Shown piece after piece: positions 32,975 through 41,309 of a DNA stretch of 64,000 nt. The notes below the pieces were generated by a model. That model was not told where the DNA came from. It saw nothing but the letters and a program-made list of their open reading frames with translations, and did no database searches. Position 1 is the first letter of the stretch. Each line of letters starts with the position of its first letter. Origin of the DNA: an uncultured Bacteroidia bacterium (lineage in GTDB: Bacteria > Bacteroidota > Bacteroidia > Bacteroidales > F082); the NCBI GenBank assembly GCA_902770835.1, contig CACXUM010000011.1, positions 1 to 64,000 on the forward strand. Reading direction: 5' to 3'. Both the position numbers and the translations under genes were made by a program.

Positions 32975-34252
32975 AATTCTGTTGTTTTTACGATAAATTT
33001 GTTGTTCTAAACGGGCTGCAAAGATACGAATAATTTTGAAAGTGGGTGGGTTTTTGTGTAAAAAAAAATCTTTCGGAGTATACTCCCATTCCACCGCCGT
33101 CCGCATGGCCAACATAATAGCCTCTCCAACCAAGGCCACGTCTGCAAGCAGGTAATGGCTCTTGCCTCCACTGCGCCAGGTGGTTCCTGCAAGTTCTCCC
33201 GTCTTTAGAAGCTTTTTCCTTAAAGCCCAATCCTCGAAATGGGTCACACTACCAACGGCAAAGGCTGTCCCCGTTGGGCTAAGGTTACACACAATGGGAC
33301 CTGCATCGATGTCCATCCCAAGCCAACATCTTCTGTCATGGTATTCCTTGAAGCCTGTGATAGGTCGCTTCTGTATGAAGTTCGCCTTCAGCCTCGCATA
33401 TTGGTCACGGGCAAACTCCTCATCAACGAAGGTCAAGTAATAGCAACTCAACGCCGAATAGGAGCCTTTGACGGGTGCTTCCTCATACATCCCTTCTCTA
33501 TCGTCTGGCAAGAACGACGCGAGCATCCCAGTTTCCTTGTCAAGCCAATTGCGTTTGGCCTCGGCAAGCCATTGGTAAACGGTTGAGTAATACTTGCCTT
33601 CATACTGCTGAGAATAAACCGAAAGTGCCACAATGGCCACCAGCATATCCGGCACATACACGCACTCGCCCGGATAAGTCGGCAGATTCATGTTTGGGCT
33701 TTCAAGGATGCGGCGGTTCATGGTCTCGCATAGCCGATGATAAAGCTCATCGTATTTGTCGCCTCCGCCGATGCGCTTGTAACCGCCAATCATCCAAGCC
33801 AAATGGCTGAGATAAGAGACATGGCTCTCTTTGCCATCCAACGTTTCCAGCGGGTCTTCGCCCCATCGCACGCGGTCGTAAGCCCGTAGCTCTGGCGACA
33901 TGACGATCTGGATGAGGCTATCGATACGGGCAATGTTCGCTTCCCTATCCTCATCGTAAATCAACGTGGTATTCACCAACGCCGCCGACAGCATCGAGCA
34001 AGAATACAACGCCCACTCCCCTTGGAACTGAGGCCCGACGATGGCGGGCATTTCATCGATAAGCTTTTGCGGGTTGGTCATCACCTTCTCTATCAAAAAG
34101 TCCCGCCGCGCCATGATGTCAGCCTTCTCGCTCTCAAAGTCGCTGTTATGCCTTGTGGCGATGCCGACCGAGATGGCTTTCACCATGATAATAGCAACTA
34201 TGATGGCCAAGCAAATGATAATGACTTTCATAGGTTTCTTCCGTGGTTTCAT
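32975..34252 (-). CDS. Membrane-anchored LDI-like alpha/alpha-barrel protein; frame continues into rpsO
   Basis: Function unknown. The protein has one N-terminal membrane anchor (MKVIIICLAIIVAIIMVKAI), then a helical region with SYLSHLAWMIGGYKRIGG, LPTYPGECVYVPDMLVAIVA and AVKGSYSALSCYYLTFVD-like segments (VKGSYSALSCYYLTF). These resemble the linalool dehydratase/isomerase-type alpha/alpha toroid, but the match is by eye. It has no stop codon before rpsO: the frame runs from 34252 to 32711 and would give a 513-residue fusion. A run of nine A's at 33060-33068 (T's in the gene) near the end could hide a frameshift, although other frames also stay open for a while. The coordinates stop at the S15 start. 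Confidence 0.5.
33018..33025 (-). promoter_or_regulatory. -7 promoter box (TATCTTTG) for rpsO
   Basis: Minus-strand TATCTTTG lies 43 bases before the rpsO ATG, inside the frame of the upstream gene, showing that S15 can be made independently. Confidence 0.65.
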
Positions 34253-34298
34253 AGGTATGGGTTTGGATGAAGACGTGCTCGTTTGTCTTTCGACTCTG

Positions 34299-34306
34299 CA
34301 AAATTA
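34299..34306 (-). promoter_or_regulatory. -7 promoter box (TAATTTTG) for the LDI-like gene
   Basis: Minus-strand TAATTTTG lies 46 bases before the ATG at 34252. Confidence 0.55.
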
Positions 34307-34309
34307 CTG

Positions 34310-34749
34310 CCTATTATCCGTTTTTGCAAGAGGTGTTGATAACTTATTTGTCAACAACCCCCAAACCTATATCGGAGAATTGCAAATGACTTTATTATTA
34401 TACAAGCCAAACTACAAACACTCGTCCCTTTTGTCTCAATCTATTCGAACAGCAATCCCATATTGTACATCATAGACATCTATACAAGTGTAGTATGCAA
34501 AACGCTGGAAATATTGTCTGGGGGAAGTGACTTTTTTAAAAATTCTATTTGTTGTATTTCAAAAAATGCTATTTTCGCATTTCGATTTTGTCAACTATTA
34601 TTAAATGTGGTTCTCCATATATAGTTGAATCAAATAAAGCATCTGTGATTTTTGGAAGTAGAGGACATTAAAGTGTTGTTATACATCCTCTAAAAAGAAG
34701 CTCAAATTACTTTATTAATGCCCCTGATTGTCTTAAAGGAGGGAAAGGC
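34310..34749. other. AT-rich stretch without a recognised gene
   Basis: About 440 bases between the LDI-like promoter and the HNH region. It is clearly more AT-rich than the flanking housekeeping DNA. A frame that continues into the 34750 small frame can be read from about 34672 (IHPLKRSSNYFINAPDCLKG), and a similar-looking stretch (KASVIFGSRGH) precedes it before a TAA, which may be decayed coding sequence. No RNA gene was seen. Confidence 0.4.
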
Positions 34750-34842
34750 ATGAATGGGTTTACAATTATCCCTTCGTTCTATTTGTTATGTGTTTTTCAA
34801 ATGAACTTATTCAAAAAGTTTGGGAAAAAGCATTTCCCGTAA
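34750..34842 (+). other. Short frame with a strong ribosome site, overlapping the HNH start
   Basis: A 30-codon frame (MNGFTIIPSFYLLCVFQMNL and so on) starts 6 bases after AAAGGAGGG (34735-34743), the best Shine-Dalgarno in the region. Its TAA stop at 34840-34842 overlaps an in-frame ATG of the HNH gene as TAATG. It could be a coupled leader peptide or coincidence. Confidence 0.3.
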
Positions 34843-35108
34843 TGAATCAAGACCCAGTTCATGTACAAAAAGATGCATGTGGTGCTTGGATTGTGTTTGA
34901 AGCCTATGGTGATAGAAATAGTGAATTTGGTTGGGAGATTGACCATATCATTCCTATTGCCAAAGGTGGAACTGACGATTTGTCAAACCTACAACCATTA
35001 CATTGGGATAATAATGTTGCCAAAGGTGATGGAGATTTGGTTCGCAAAGTTACTGCTGAAGGTTTTCATAATAAGATAGTTCCTCATTGGAATATCTTGT
35101 TTGAATAA
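34788..35108 (+). CDS. Small HNH endonuclease
   Basis: A probable DNA endonuclease of 106 residues. The N-terminus NELIQKVWEKAFPV and KDACGAWIVFEAYGDRNSEF lead into the HNH core FGWEIDHIIPIAKGGTDDLS with DH as the first metal and base residues. The closing part is NLQPLHWDNNVAKGD, where the Asn and His/Asn complete the beta-beta-alpha metal motif. It lies in AT-rich DNA beside the methyltransferase-LRR gene, on the opposite strand. A start at 34842 is possible by the TAATG overlap, but the residues before it fit related proteins, so 34788 is preferred. It has no intron or phage context. Confidence 0.75.
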   Translation: MCFSNELIQKVWEKAFPVMNQDPVHVQKDACGAWIVFEAYGDRNSEFGWEIDHIIPIAKGGTDDLSNLQPLHWDNNVAKGDGDLVRKVTAEGFHNKIVPHWNILFE

Positions 35109-35165
35109 CATCATAGGTGTAATTCTATGACTTTGCATCTACTAATTTGTTAGTTAAACATCGTT

Positions 35166-35212
35166 GAGAAGCCGTTTCTTTACTCAAATTGAGTATTGAA
35201 ATGGCTTTTCTC
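35166..35212. terminator. Imperfect bidirectional terminator between the HNH and MTase-LRR genes
   Basis: Arms GAGAAGCC (35166-35173) and GGCTTTTCTC (35203-35212) enclose an inner palindrome TACTCAAATTGAGTA (35181-35195). It lies directly after both convergent stop codons. Confidence 0.6.
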
Positions 35213-36925
35213 TTATAGAGATTGATTTTCATAAAGTTTGCTCCATAACTCTTCTGGTAGCATTTTTCTAAATCTACCTAAACTCCCCTTTGAAATTGTG
35301 ATTTTTTGTAATGATTTACAGTCGCAAAAAGCATTATACCCAATCTTTGTAATAGAGTCTGGAATGTTGATTTGTTGTAATGATTCACATCCATAAAATG
35401 CCGCATCTCCAATTTTTGTGACAAAGTCAGGAATATTGATTTGTTGTAAGGATTTGCAACAGTAAAAAGCTCTATCTTCAATTTTTGTGACCGATTGGGG
35501 TATTGTGATTTGTTGTAATAAAGTGCAGGAGCCAAATACATATTCTTCAATCGATGTGATTGTATCAGGAATACTTATTCTTTGTAAAGTACTGGAAGCA
35601 AATGCACCTTTTCTAACCATTGTAACAGAGTCGGGAATGTCTATTTGTTGTATGACTCTACATCCGCAAAAAGCAAAATCTCCAACTGTATTAACAGTAT
35701 TGGGAAATATTACTTTTTCATTCTTGCCAACAAAAGAAATAATCACACCTTGGTTATCGATAAAAAGCCCATCTTTTACAACAAAACGAGAAGAATTGCT
35801 TTTTAATCCTACTTTTTTGCAATCAATGAATGGATTTATGCCTATTGTCAAAACCGAACTTGGGATTGTGACTTGTTGCAAAGATTCACAAAACACAAAA
35901 ATCCTACTTCCAATTGTAATAATAGAGTCAGAAAAATTGAAATCCCTCAAGTAAACACAATTCTCAAAAGCATTGTTACAAATCAATTCTGTTCCATGTT
36001 TTATCGAGTATGATTTAAGTTCACGGTTTTTGCATTTTAGCAACTTCTTCCCGTCTTTACTATAAACTACACCAAGTTCGTCTTCAATACCTTTGATAAT
36101 CTCTGCTTTAGTAACTTTTGTTGAAAGATTATTGACATGCGCTTTTCTAACCACAAAACATAGAATAATCGCAGTCCATGCTTTTGTTTCGTCAAATTCG
36201 TATTTGTCAAAAGACTTGCTATAATAGTTTTCTCCGTTTAATAATGAACAAAATTGCTCCATTCTTCCATCTTTGTCGGGATAATTAAAATATGGCCCAA
36301 CACATACAAACTGGTTGTATCCTTTAGTTTGTCCTTTCAATAATTCTGCAAAATCCTTCATATCAAAATCCAAAATGTCCAAAACATTGGAAAGGATATG
36401 TAGCGTGGGAATGTCTTCATCACAATAAATGTCAGTCTCATCTAATTCATCAAAGGTTTTGTTCACTGTAACGATATCAGCATCAGGGAAGAACATAGAA
36501 GCATAAAGTGCTGCGCGTTTCAGGCAAATTTCAGAAGGCTCAATCAAGGTGATGGTCTGGACTTGTTGTGTATAGTCATTATCACGAAGATAATCCGCAT
36601 AACACATCATGCCCAATCCCAGCCCGCAGCCATAGTCGATGATATTAATCTCATGTTGTTCAAGAAAGCTTTTCGGCAAACGATTGAAAGCATTATTCAG
36701 TTTGGCTTGGTGCATCTTTCCGAATGCATAAAGATAAATACCCATCTGTGGTTCATTATCCAATATGCAAAGTCCGCGGTTCAATTTCTCATATAGTATT
36801 TCTTGCAATGACTGGGGCATTAATTCGAGTATGTCTTTAACGGCACGGTTTCTAATCTTGTCAAAGGTTAGGTTCCCCATGTATTGAAGCAAATGCGCGT
36901 ATGGTGTATTTTGCTCTATCATCAT
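35213..36925 (-). CDS. SAM-methyltransferase-like protein fused to BspA-type leucine-rich repeats
   Basis: Function unknown. The 570 residues have no signal peptide, so the protein is probably cytoplasmic. Residues about 85-265 look like a class I methyltransferase: motif I NIIDYGCGLGLGMMCYADYL near 94-113, the acidic strand end TITLIEPSEICLKRA near 124-138, and HILSNVLDILDF near 178-189. From about 300 to 550 there are BspA-type (LRR_5) repeats such as SLQQINIPDSITKIGYNAF, SLQQVTIPSSVLTIG and TLQRISIPDTITSIEEYVF. It ends RFRKMLPEELWSKLYE, a common end of such repeats. The gene starts 20 bases after the DUF1016 stop, so they share a transcript. DNA is AT-rich, suggesting transfer. The substrate is unknown. 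Confidence 0.72.
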   Translation of the reverse strand: MMIEQNTPYAHLLQYMGNLTFDKIRNRAVKDILELMPQSLQEILYEKLNRGLCILDNEPQMGIYLYAFGKMHQAKLNNAFNRLPKSFLEQHEINIIDYGCGLGLGMMCYADYLRDNDYTQQVQTITLIEPSEICLKRAALYASMFFPDADIVTVNKTFDELDETDIYCDEDIPTLHILSNVLDILDFDMKDFAELLKGQTKGYNQFVCVGPYFNYPDKDGRMEQFCSLLNGENYYSKSFDKYEFDETKAWTAIILCFVVRKAHVNNLSTKVTKAEIIKGIEDELGVVYSKDGKKLLKCKNRELKSYSIKHGTELICNNAFENCVYLRDFNFSDSIITIGSRIFVFCESLQQVTIPSSVLTIGINPFIDCKKVGLKSNSSRFVVKDGLFIDNQGVIISFVGKNEKVIFPNTVNTVGDFAFCGCRVIQQIDIPDSVTMVRKGAFASSTLQRISIPDTITSIEEYVFGSCTLLQQITIPQSVTKIEDRAFYCCKSLQQINIPDFVTKIGDAAFYGCESLQQINIPDSITKIGYNAFCDCKSLQKITISKGSLGRFRKMLPEELWSKLYENQSL

Positions 36926-36945
36926 ATTATTTGGCGGTTAATTCA

Positions 36946-38142
36946 TCACAGCAGTTTCTTCAACGCTTCAACATCAGGCAAAGCCTTGCGCAATTTCTCT
37001 GGCATTTCGGCGGTGGTTGTGTAGGTCGCCACGCCCATGGGCTTGTCGTAGTCTCGAATGACAAATTCCACATATTCACGATTGGCCGATTTGCATAACA
37101 CAATGCCGATGGACGGGTTCTCATGGGGTTTCTTCACTTTGGTATCCAAAATGGAGAGGTACGACATCAGTTGCCCGAGGTAGGATGACTTGAAGTCGCC
37201 CGTTTTTAGTTCCACCACCACCAAGGCGTTCAGTTCGCGGTTGAAAAACAACAGGTCAGGGAAATGCTCCACGCCATACACCTCCAAATGGTACTGGTTC
37301 CCGATAAACGCAAAATCGTTTCCGAAAGTCATGATGAAATTCTTGACATTTTGGACAACCTGCTGTTCCACCTCGCGCTCATCCACATCAATGGACTCGC
37401 GCTCGCCAATCTGCTCCACATTGATGAAATCCAACAAATACTCGTCCTTGAACATCATCACCGCTTTGCGGGCCAAGCTGGCATTGGGCAAAGTCTGGGC
37501 GAAATTGCTGGGCATCAAGTCCTGATGACCGAAAGCATCATCTTTGATTAGTTTTTCCAGAACTCTTGATTGAAGGTTCTCTTCCGCAACGCGATGAATG
37601 TAATAATAGCGGGCTTCGATGCTTTTAACTCCAGTGCGTATTATAGTGTGATGGGTAAAAGGAACTTTGAAGAAATCTTCCAAAGGGAAGTCCTTCGTTT
37701 CAGGTATTTTGATGGCTTGGTATATGTCAATTTTGTAGTCATCTAATTCGGCAATCATGATTGGCGAATTAGTGCTTAATTCGTCGGTCATGACCGACGA
37801 ATTTGTAATATTATAATTGTCAATTACTTGTAATTCGTCAGTCATGACCGACGAATTGGGATCCAACATCATCCACGCTTCGTAAAATAGCCGCATTTCT
37901 TTTAGTTGAGTGGCCGAAAATCCCCTCAATCCAGGCAATTCTTTCCGAAGTTGCTGGCTGATGACTTCCAATGCACCTGTGCCCCATTTGCCCTTTCGCG
38001 TGTTGAGCGAGATGTATTTTCCGATGCCAAAATAAACCGCTAATTGTATACGGTTCACGCCTTTGGCTGCTTCGTATTGTCCTTGCAAAATGGCAGTCTT
38101 GATGGTCTCTACTGCCTTGTTGTATGTCGCAGGTTGGTTCAT
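36946..38142 (-). CDS. DUF1016 (YhcG-type) PDDEXK nuclease-domain protein
   Basis: A putative nuclease of 398 residues. The N-terminal domain (YFGIGKYISLNTRKGKWG, then LRKELPGLRGFSATQLKEMRLF) is the DUF1016 N-part, predicted to bind DNA. The C-terminal half (about 230-380) is PD-(D/E)xK-like: HFPDLLFFNRELNALVVVELK gives the Asp and Glu-x-Lys (core VVVELKTGDFKSSYLGQL), followed by PSIGIVLCKSANREYVEF. Relatives are common near restriction-modification and mobile genes. Residues 96-133 form a linker encoded by three palindromes (NSSVMTDEL repeated). It has a promoter box at 38163 and is followed 20 bases later by the MTase-LRR gene. Confidence 0.82.
   Translation of the reverse strand: MNQPATYNKAVETIKTAILQGQYEAAKGVNRIQLAVYFGIGKYISLNTRKGKWGTGALEVISQQLRKELPGLRGFSATQLKEMRLFYEAWMMLDPNSSVMTDELQVIDNYNITNSSVMTDELSTNSPIMIAELDDYKIDIYQAIKIPETKDFPLEDFFKVPFTHHTIIRTGVKSIEARYYYIHRVAEENLQSRVLEKLIKDDAFGHQDLMPSNFAQTLPNASLARKAVMMFKDEYLLDFINVEQIGERESIDVDEREVEQQVVQNVKNFIMTFGNDFAFIGNQYHLEVYGVEHFPDLLFFNRELNALVVVELKTGDFKSSYLGQLMSYLSILDTKVKKPHENPSIGIVLCKSANREYVEFVIRDYDKPMGVATYTTTAEMPEKLRKALPDVEALKKLL
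37744..37857 (-). repeat. Three palindromes inside the DUF1016 gene
   Basis: Palindromes lie at 37744-37771 (one mismatched pair), 37778-37803 (perfect, half-site AATTCGTCGGTCA) and 37832-37857 (one mismatched pair). All are read in frame and give NSSVMTDEL, NSSVMTDEL and NSPIMIAEL. Confidence 0.85.
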
Positions 38143-38162
38143 GTGCCTTGTTTTTTGATGTG

Positions 38163-38170
38163 CAAATATA
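38163..38170 (-). promoter_or_regulatory. -7 promoter box (TATATTTG) for DUF1016 and MTase-LRR
   Basis: Minus-strand TATATTTG lies 20 bases before the DUF1016 start, only 2 bases from the stop of the upstream DUF1848 gene. Confidence 0.6.
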
Positions 38171-38172
38171 GA

Positions 38173-39195
38173 TTATTTTCCCGTTATTGTTTCACCCAAA
38201 GGATTCATTTCGTGTTTATTATAGTTCTCTTGCGCTTTTTCCTTGCTCGCATTGGCATAGCAATACTCGCACAGATGCGGGCAGGTGTTGTACTCGCCGA
38301 TGTCCTTGCTCACCATGCAGCCGCAGAACTGCCGCTGGCCTTTGTCACGGTTGTCGCGGTGCTTGATGACGGTCGGTTTGGGGTCGAAAAGGTCGCCTTC
38401 GGTAATCTCCACGCCGAGGAAGTCCAACAAGGCCTTGTCATGGTGGGCAAAACGAATCATCAGGTCATCATCCACGCAGCGGTTGTGCTGGATGCCGTAT
38501 TGCGCAATGTCAATCTTCTCGCCGCAGGTGGCCAACTGATAATGCCATTTCTGGTTGAGGTCGGAAAGCATTTGGGCAAACTCTTCCATTTGGGCAGTCG
38601 TCCATTCCGCATAGTTCACATGGCTTTTGTCAAGGTTGGCTTTCACCTTTTTATATAAGGCGATGTCGGCGTAACTAAAAACGAGCTTTTCCGTGTAACC
38701 CTTCAGTTGGTCGCCAATGTTTTCCACTTTTCTCAACAGGTCGTCCAAGCCGATTTGGTCAGTCAGAATCAAAGGGTCGAAACGCCAAATCACGCGACCT
38801 TGGCCCAATTGGTCCACAAGTCTTTTGAAGGTGTCAATTCTTTCCTCCAAAGGCGGAACGCCCTTTTCCAAGCCTTCTTTCTTGTAATCATTGAGCGTGT
38901 ATTGGATGTAGCAGCCGATATTCCTTTCCTTCAGTTCATCCAAATGCCCAAGCAACGGCTCAGGGTTCTTCGACCAAAACACAATGAAACGGCATTTTTC
39001 ATACGAAACGAAACTCTTCACGCCATTAAAAGGATTGGTCCAAGCAGAATAGCCCACCTTCAGCCGATGAAAGAACCAGTCGGCATAGAAAGCGGGAATG
39101 TCCGTGCTCCGGCTTGCGGAAATGATGACTGGAGCCTGCGCCTCCGCCATCATGCCGTTATCGCGCTGGATTTGTGTCTTTTGCCATTGTGCCAT
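38173..39195 (-). CDS. DUF1848 family protein
   Basis: Function not established. The 340-residue protein begins with a barrel-like region, VIISASRSTDIPAFYADWFF and KCRFIVFWSKNPEPLLGHLD, as in the DUF1848 family. The C-terminus has the Cys cluster RQFCGCMVSKDIGEYNTCPH, continuing LCEYCYANAS. Its CPHLCEYC part has the CX3CX2C spacing of radical SAM [4Fe-4S] sites, but placed at the end of the chain rather than the start. A link to radical SAM enzymes such as spore photoproduct lyase is inference. The start at 39195 (ATG) is preferred to a TTG at 39213. It lies 14 bases after parE and is probably co-transcribed. Confidence 0.78.
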   Translation of the reverse strand: MAQWQKTQIQRDNGMMAEAQAPVIISASRSTDIPAFYADWFFHRLKVGYSAWTNPFNGVKSFVSYEKCRFIVFWSKNPEPLLGHLDELKERNIGCYIQYTLNDYKKEGLEKGVPPLEERIDTFKRLVDQLGQGRVIWRFDPLILTDQIGLDDLLRKVENIGDQLKGYTEKLVFSYADIALYKKVKANLDKSHVNYAEWTTAQMEEFAQMLSDLNQKWHYQLATCGEKIDIAQYGIQHNRCVDDDLMIRFAHHDKALLDFLGVEITEGDLFDPKPTVIKHRDNRDKGQRQFCGCMVSKDIGEYNTCPHLCEYCYANASKEKAQENYNKHEMNPLGETITGK

Positions 39196-39209
39196 GCTGT
39201 TGTTTTCAA

Positions 39210-41204
39210 TCAAACTGCATCCGCAATGTTGGAATTGTCCTCAATCCGCAGGTTATCAATGATGAACTTCTGTCGTTCCATGGTGTTTTTGCCCATGTAG
39301 TATTCCAACAACTCCTTGATGCCGAAGTCGTAGCGCAAAATGACTGGCTCAAGGCGCATGTTGGGGCCGATGAATCCACGGAACTCGTCGGGGGAGATTT
39401 CGCCCAAGCCTTTGAATCGCGTAATTTCGGCTTGCTTGCCGCATTTCTCCTTGGCGGCTGTGCGTTCCTCGTCGCTGTAGCAGTAATAGGTCTCCTTTTT
39501 GTTGCGCACGCGGAAAAGCGGCGTTTGCAGGATATAAACGTGGCCGTTGCGCACAAGGTCAGGATAGAACTGGAGGAAGAAGGTGAGCATCAGCAGGCGG
39601 ATGTGCATACCGTCCACATCGGCATCGGTGGCGATGACGATGTTGTTGTAGCGCAGGTTCTCGATGTCCTCGTCGATGTTCAGGGCGGCTTGCAAAAGGT
39701 TGAACTCCTCGTTCTCGTAACACACTTTCTTGGTCATTCCCAAGCAGTTGAGCGGCTTACCGCGCAGGCTGAACACGGCTTGGGTCTGCACGTCGCGGCT
39801 CTTGGTGATGCTTCCCGATGCGGAGTCGCCCTCGGTGATGAAGATGGTGCTTTCGAGGCGTTTCTCGTGGTTGGTGTTGAGGTGGATGCGACAATCGCGG
39901 AGCTTGCGGTTGTTCAGGCTGACTTTTTTTGCACTCTCGCGGGCGGCTTTCTTGATGCCGGCAATCTCCTTGCGTTCCTTCTCGTTGGCTTGGATTTTGG
40001 CCTGCAAAACGCTGACTGTTTCGGGGTTCTTGTGCAGGTAGTTGTCCAAGTGCCGTTTCAGGATGTCGAAGACGTAGGTCTTTAAGAAAGGACTATCGTT
40101 GGTGCCGTCAGGGTTGTTAGGCGCGAGGTGGGTGGAGCCGAGTTTGGTCTTGGTTTGTGCCTCAAAAACAGGCTCTTGGATGCGGACACACAAGGCACAA
40201 ATCAGGCCTTGGCGGATGTCGGCAGGCTCGTATTCCTTTTGGTAGAACTCGCGCACCACGCGGGCATAGCCCTCTCGGAAAGCCGACTGGTGTGTGCCTC
40301 CTTCGGTGGTGTGCTGACCGTTGACAAACGAATAGAAGTAATCGCTCGACTGCCCGTTGACATGGGTGAAAGCGGCTTCAAAGTCGCCGTCCTTGATATG
40401 GATGATGGGGTAGAGGCCTTCGCCTTCCATGTTGTTCTGCAACAGATCCAAAAGGCCGTTCTTGGAGTAATAGCGTTTGTCGTTGTAAATCAAGCTCAAA
40501 CCACGGTTGAGGTAGGCATAGTTCCAGATGCGCTTCTCGATGTATTCATCCACATAGTGGTAGTTGCCGAACAGAGCGGAATCAGGGATGAACTCGGTTA
40601 AAGTGCCTGTATCTAAGGCCCCTGAGCCTGTTGAGAGTTGAGGTCCCTGAGCCTGTCGAAGGGCCGCCTCTACTGGAATAATTCCCGAATCATTAATCAA
40701 CTTGCCCTGCGCAAACTCCACAATCCTCGTCTTGCCCTCGCGGATGGACTGCACCCTGAAATAAGACGAAAGCGCATTGACGGCCTTAGTGCCCACGCCG
40801 TTCAAGCCTACTGACTTTTGGAACACCTTGCTGTCGTATTTTGCGCCGGTGTTGAGTTGCGAAACGGCTTCCTTCAACTTTCCAAGAGGGATGCCACGGC
40901 CATAGTCGCGGATGCTGACTTTCTTTTCCGCTTTGTTTACGGTCACCTCGATTTTCTTGCCAAAACCCGAAGTGAACTCGTCGATGGAGTTGTCAATCAC
41001 CTCTTTGATAAGCACATAGATACCGTCGTCCTGAGAGGCGCCGTCGCCGAGCTTGCCGATGTACATTCCAGGGCGGCGACGGATGTGCTCCATGTCCTCA
41101 AGGTGGACGATGCTGTCGTCGTTATAGTTTTCGGTGGTTGGTGTCGGGTCTTCGCTCTGCGTGAAGATGTCGTCTTGCAGTTCGTCTTTGATTTCGTTGT
41201 CCAT
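39210..41204 (-). CDS. parE: DNA topoisomerase IV subunit B
   Basis: The ATPase subunit of the type II topoisomerase that decatenates chromosomes, partnered by ParA-type subunit ParC (not in the window). The 664 residues contain the GHKL ATPase domain ([52 protein letters not shown]), the transducer, and a TOPRIM domain with [17 protein letters not shown] and [18 protein letters not shown]. The phrases GIPLGKL and [13 protein letters not shown] fit Bacteroidetes ParE rather than GyrB. Residues about 180-196 ([17 protein letters not shown]) are encoded by a palindromic repeat inserted in frame in the ATPase region. The start at 41204 lies 17 bases after a promoter box. Confidence 0.92.
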   Translation of the reverse strand: MDNEIKDELQDDIFTQSEDPTPTTENYNDDSIVHLEDMEHIRRRPGMYIGKLGDGASQDDGIYVLIKEVIDNSIDEFTSGFGKKIEVTVNKAEKKVSIRDYGRGIPLGKLKEAVSQLNTGAKYDSKVFQKSVGLNGVGTKAVNALSSYFRVQSIREGKTRIVEFAQGKLINDSGIIPVEAALRQAQGPQLSTGSGALDTGTLTEFIPDSALFGNYHYVDEYIEKRIWNYAYLNRGLSLIYNDKRYYSKNGLLDLLQNNMEGEGLYPIIHIKDGDFEAAFTHVNGQSSDYFYSFVNGQHTTEGGTHQSAFREGYARVVREFYQKEYEPADIRQGLICALCVRIQEPVFEAQTKTKLGSTHLAPNNPDGTNDSPFLKTYVFDILKRHLDNYLHKNPETVSVLQAKIQANEKERKEIAGIKKAARESAKKVSLNNRKLRDCRIHLNTNHEKRLESTIFITEGDSASGSITKSRDVQTQAVFSLRGKPLNCLGMTKKVCYENEEFNLLQAALNIDEDIENLRYNNIVIATDADVDGMHIRLLMLTFFLQFYPDLVRNGHVYILQTPLFRVRNKKETYYCYSDEERTAAKEKCGKQAEITRFKGLGEISPDEFRGFIGPNMRLEPVILRYDFGIKELLEYYMGKNTMERQKFIIDNLRIEDNSNIADAV
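40618..40668 (-). repeat. In-frame palindromic repeat inside parE
   Basis: Two half-units, CCCTGAGCCTGTTGAGAG and TCCCTGAGCCTGTCGAAGGG, follow each other. The unit is an inverted copy of the one in the SBP gene at 20322. Read on the minus strand, it encodes AALRQAQGP, then QLSTGSGAL. Confidence 0.85.
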
Positions 41205-41221
41205 AAAAGCCTATTTGAGCG

Positions 41222-41229
41222 CAAAATTA
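41222..41229 (-). promoter_or_regulatory. -7 promoter box (TAATTTTG) for parE
   Basis: Minus-strand TAATTTTG lies 17 bases before the parE start. Confidence 0.6.
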
Positions 41230-41283
41230 CGAAAAATATCGCTTGAATTGTTATCCCTTTGCCGAAAGCGTCTCGTTTTTGCT

Positions 41284-41291
41284 TAATTTTG
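41284..41291 (+). promoter_or_regulatory. -7 promoter box (TAATTTTG) for the antiporter operon
   Basis: TAATTTTG lies 18 bases before the first antiporter ATG at 41310, divergent from the parE box. Confidence 0.6.
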
Positions 41292-41309
41292 CACGCAAAT
41301 TCAAAAATC

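Noticed and set aside
34672..34749. Possible continuous gene upstream of the HNH gene
   Set aside because: The frame is short, has a stop just upstream at 34669, and no family is recognised; kept only as a possible relic.
39174..40085. A 303-codon plus-strand frame within parE
   Set aside because: It is antisense to TOPRIM-encoding parE sequence and has no family features.
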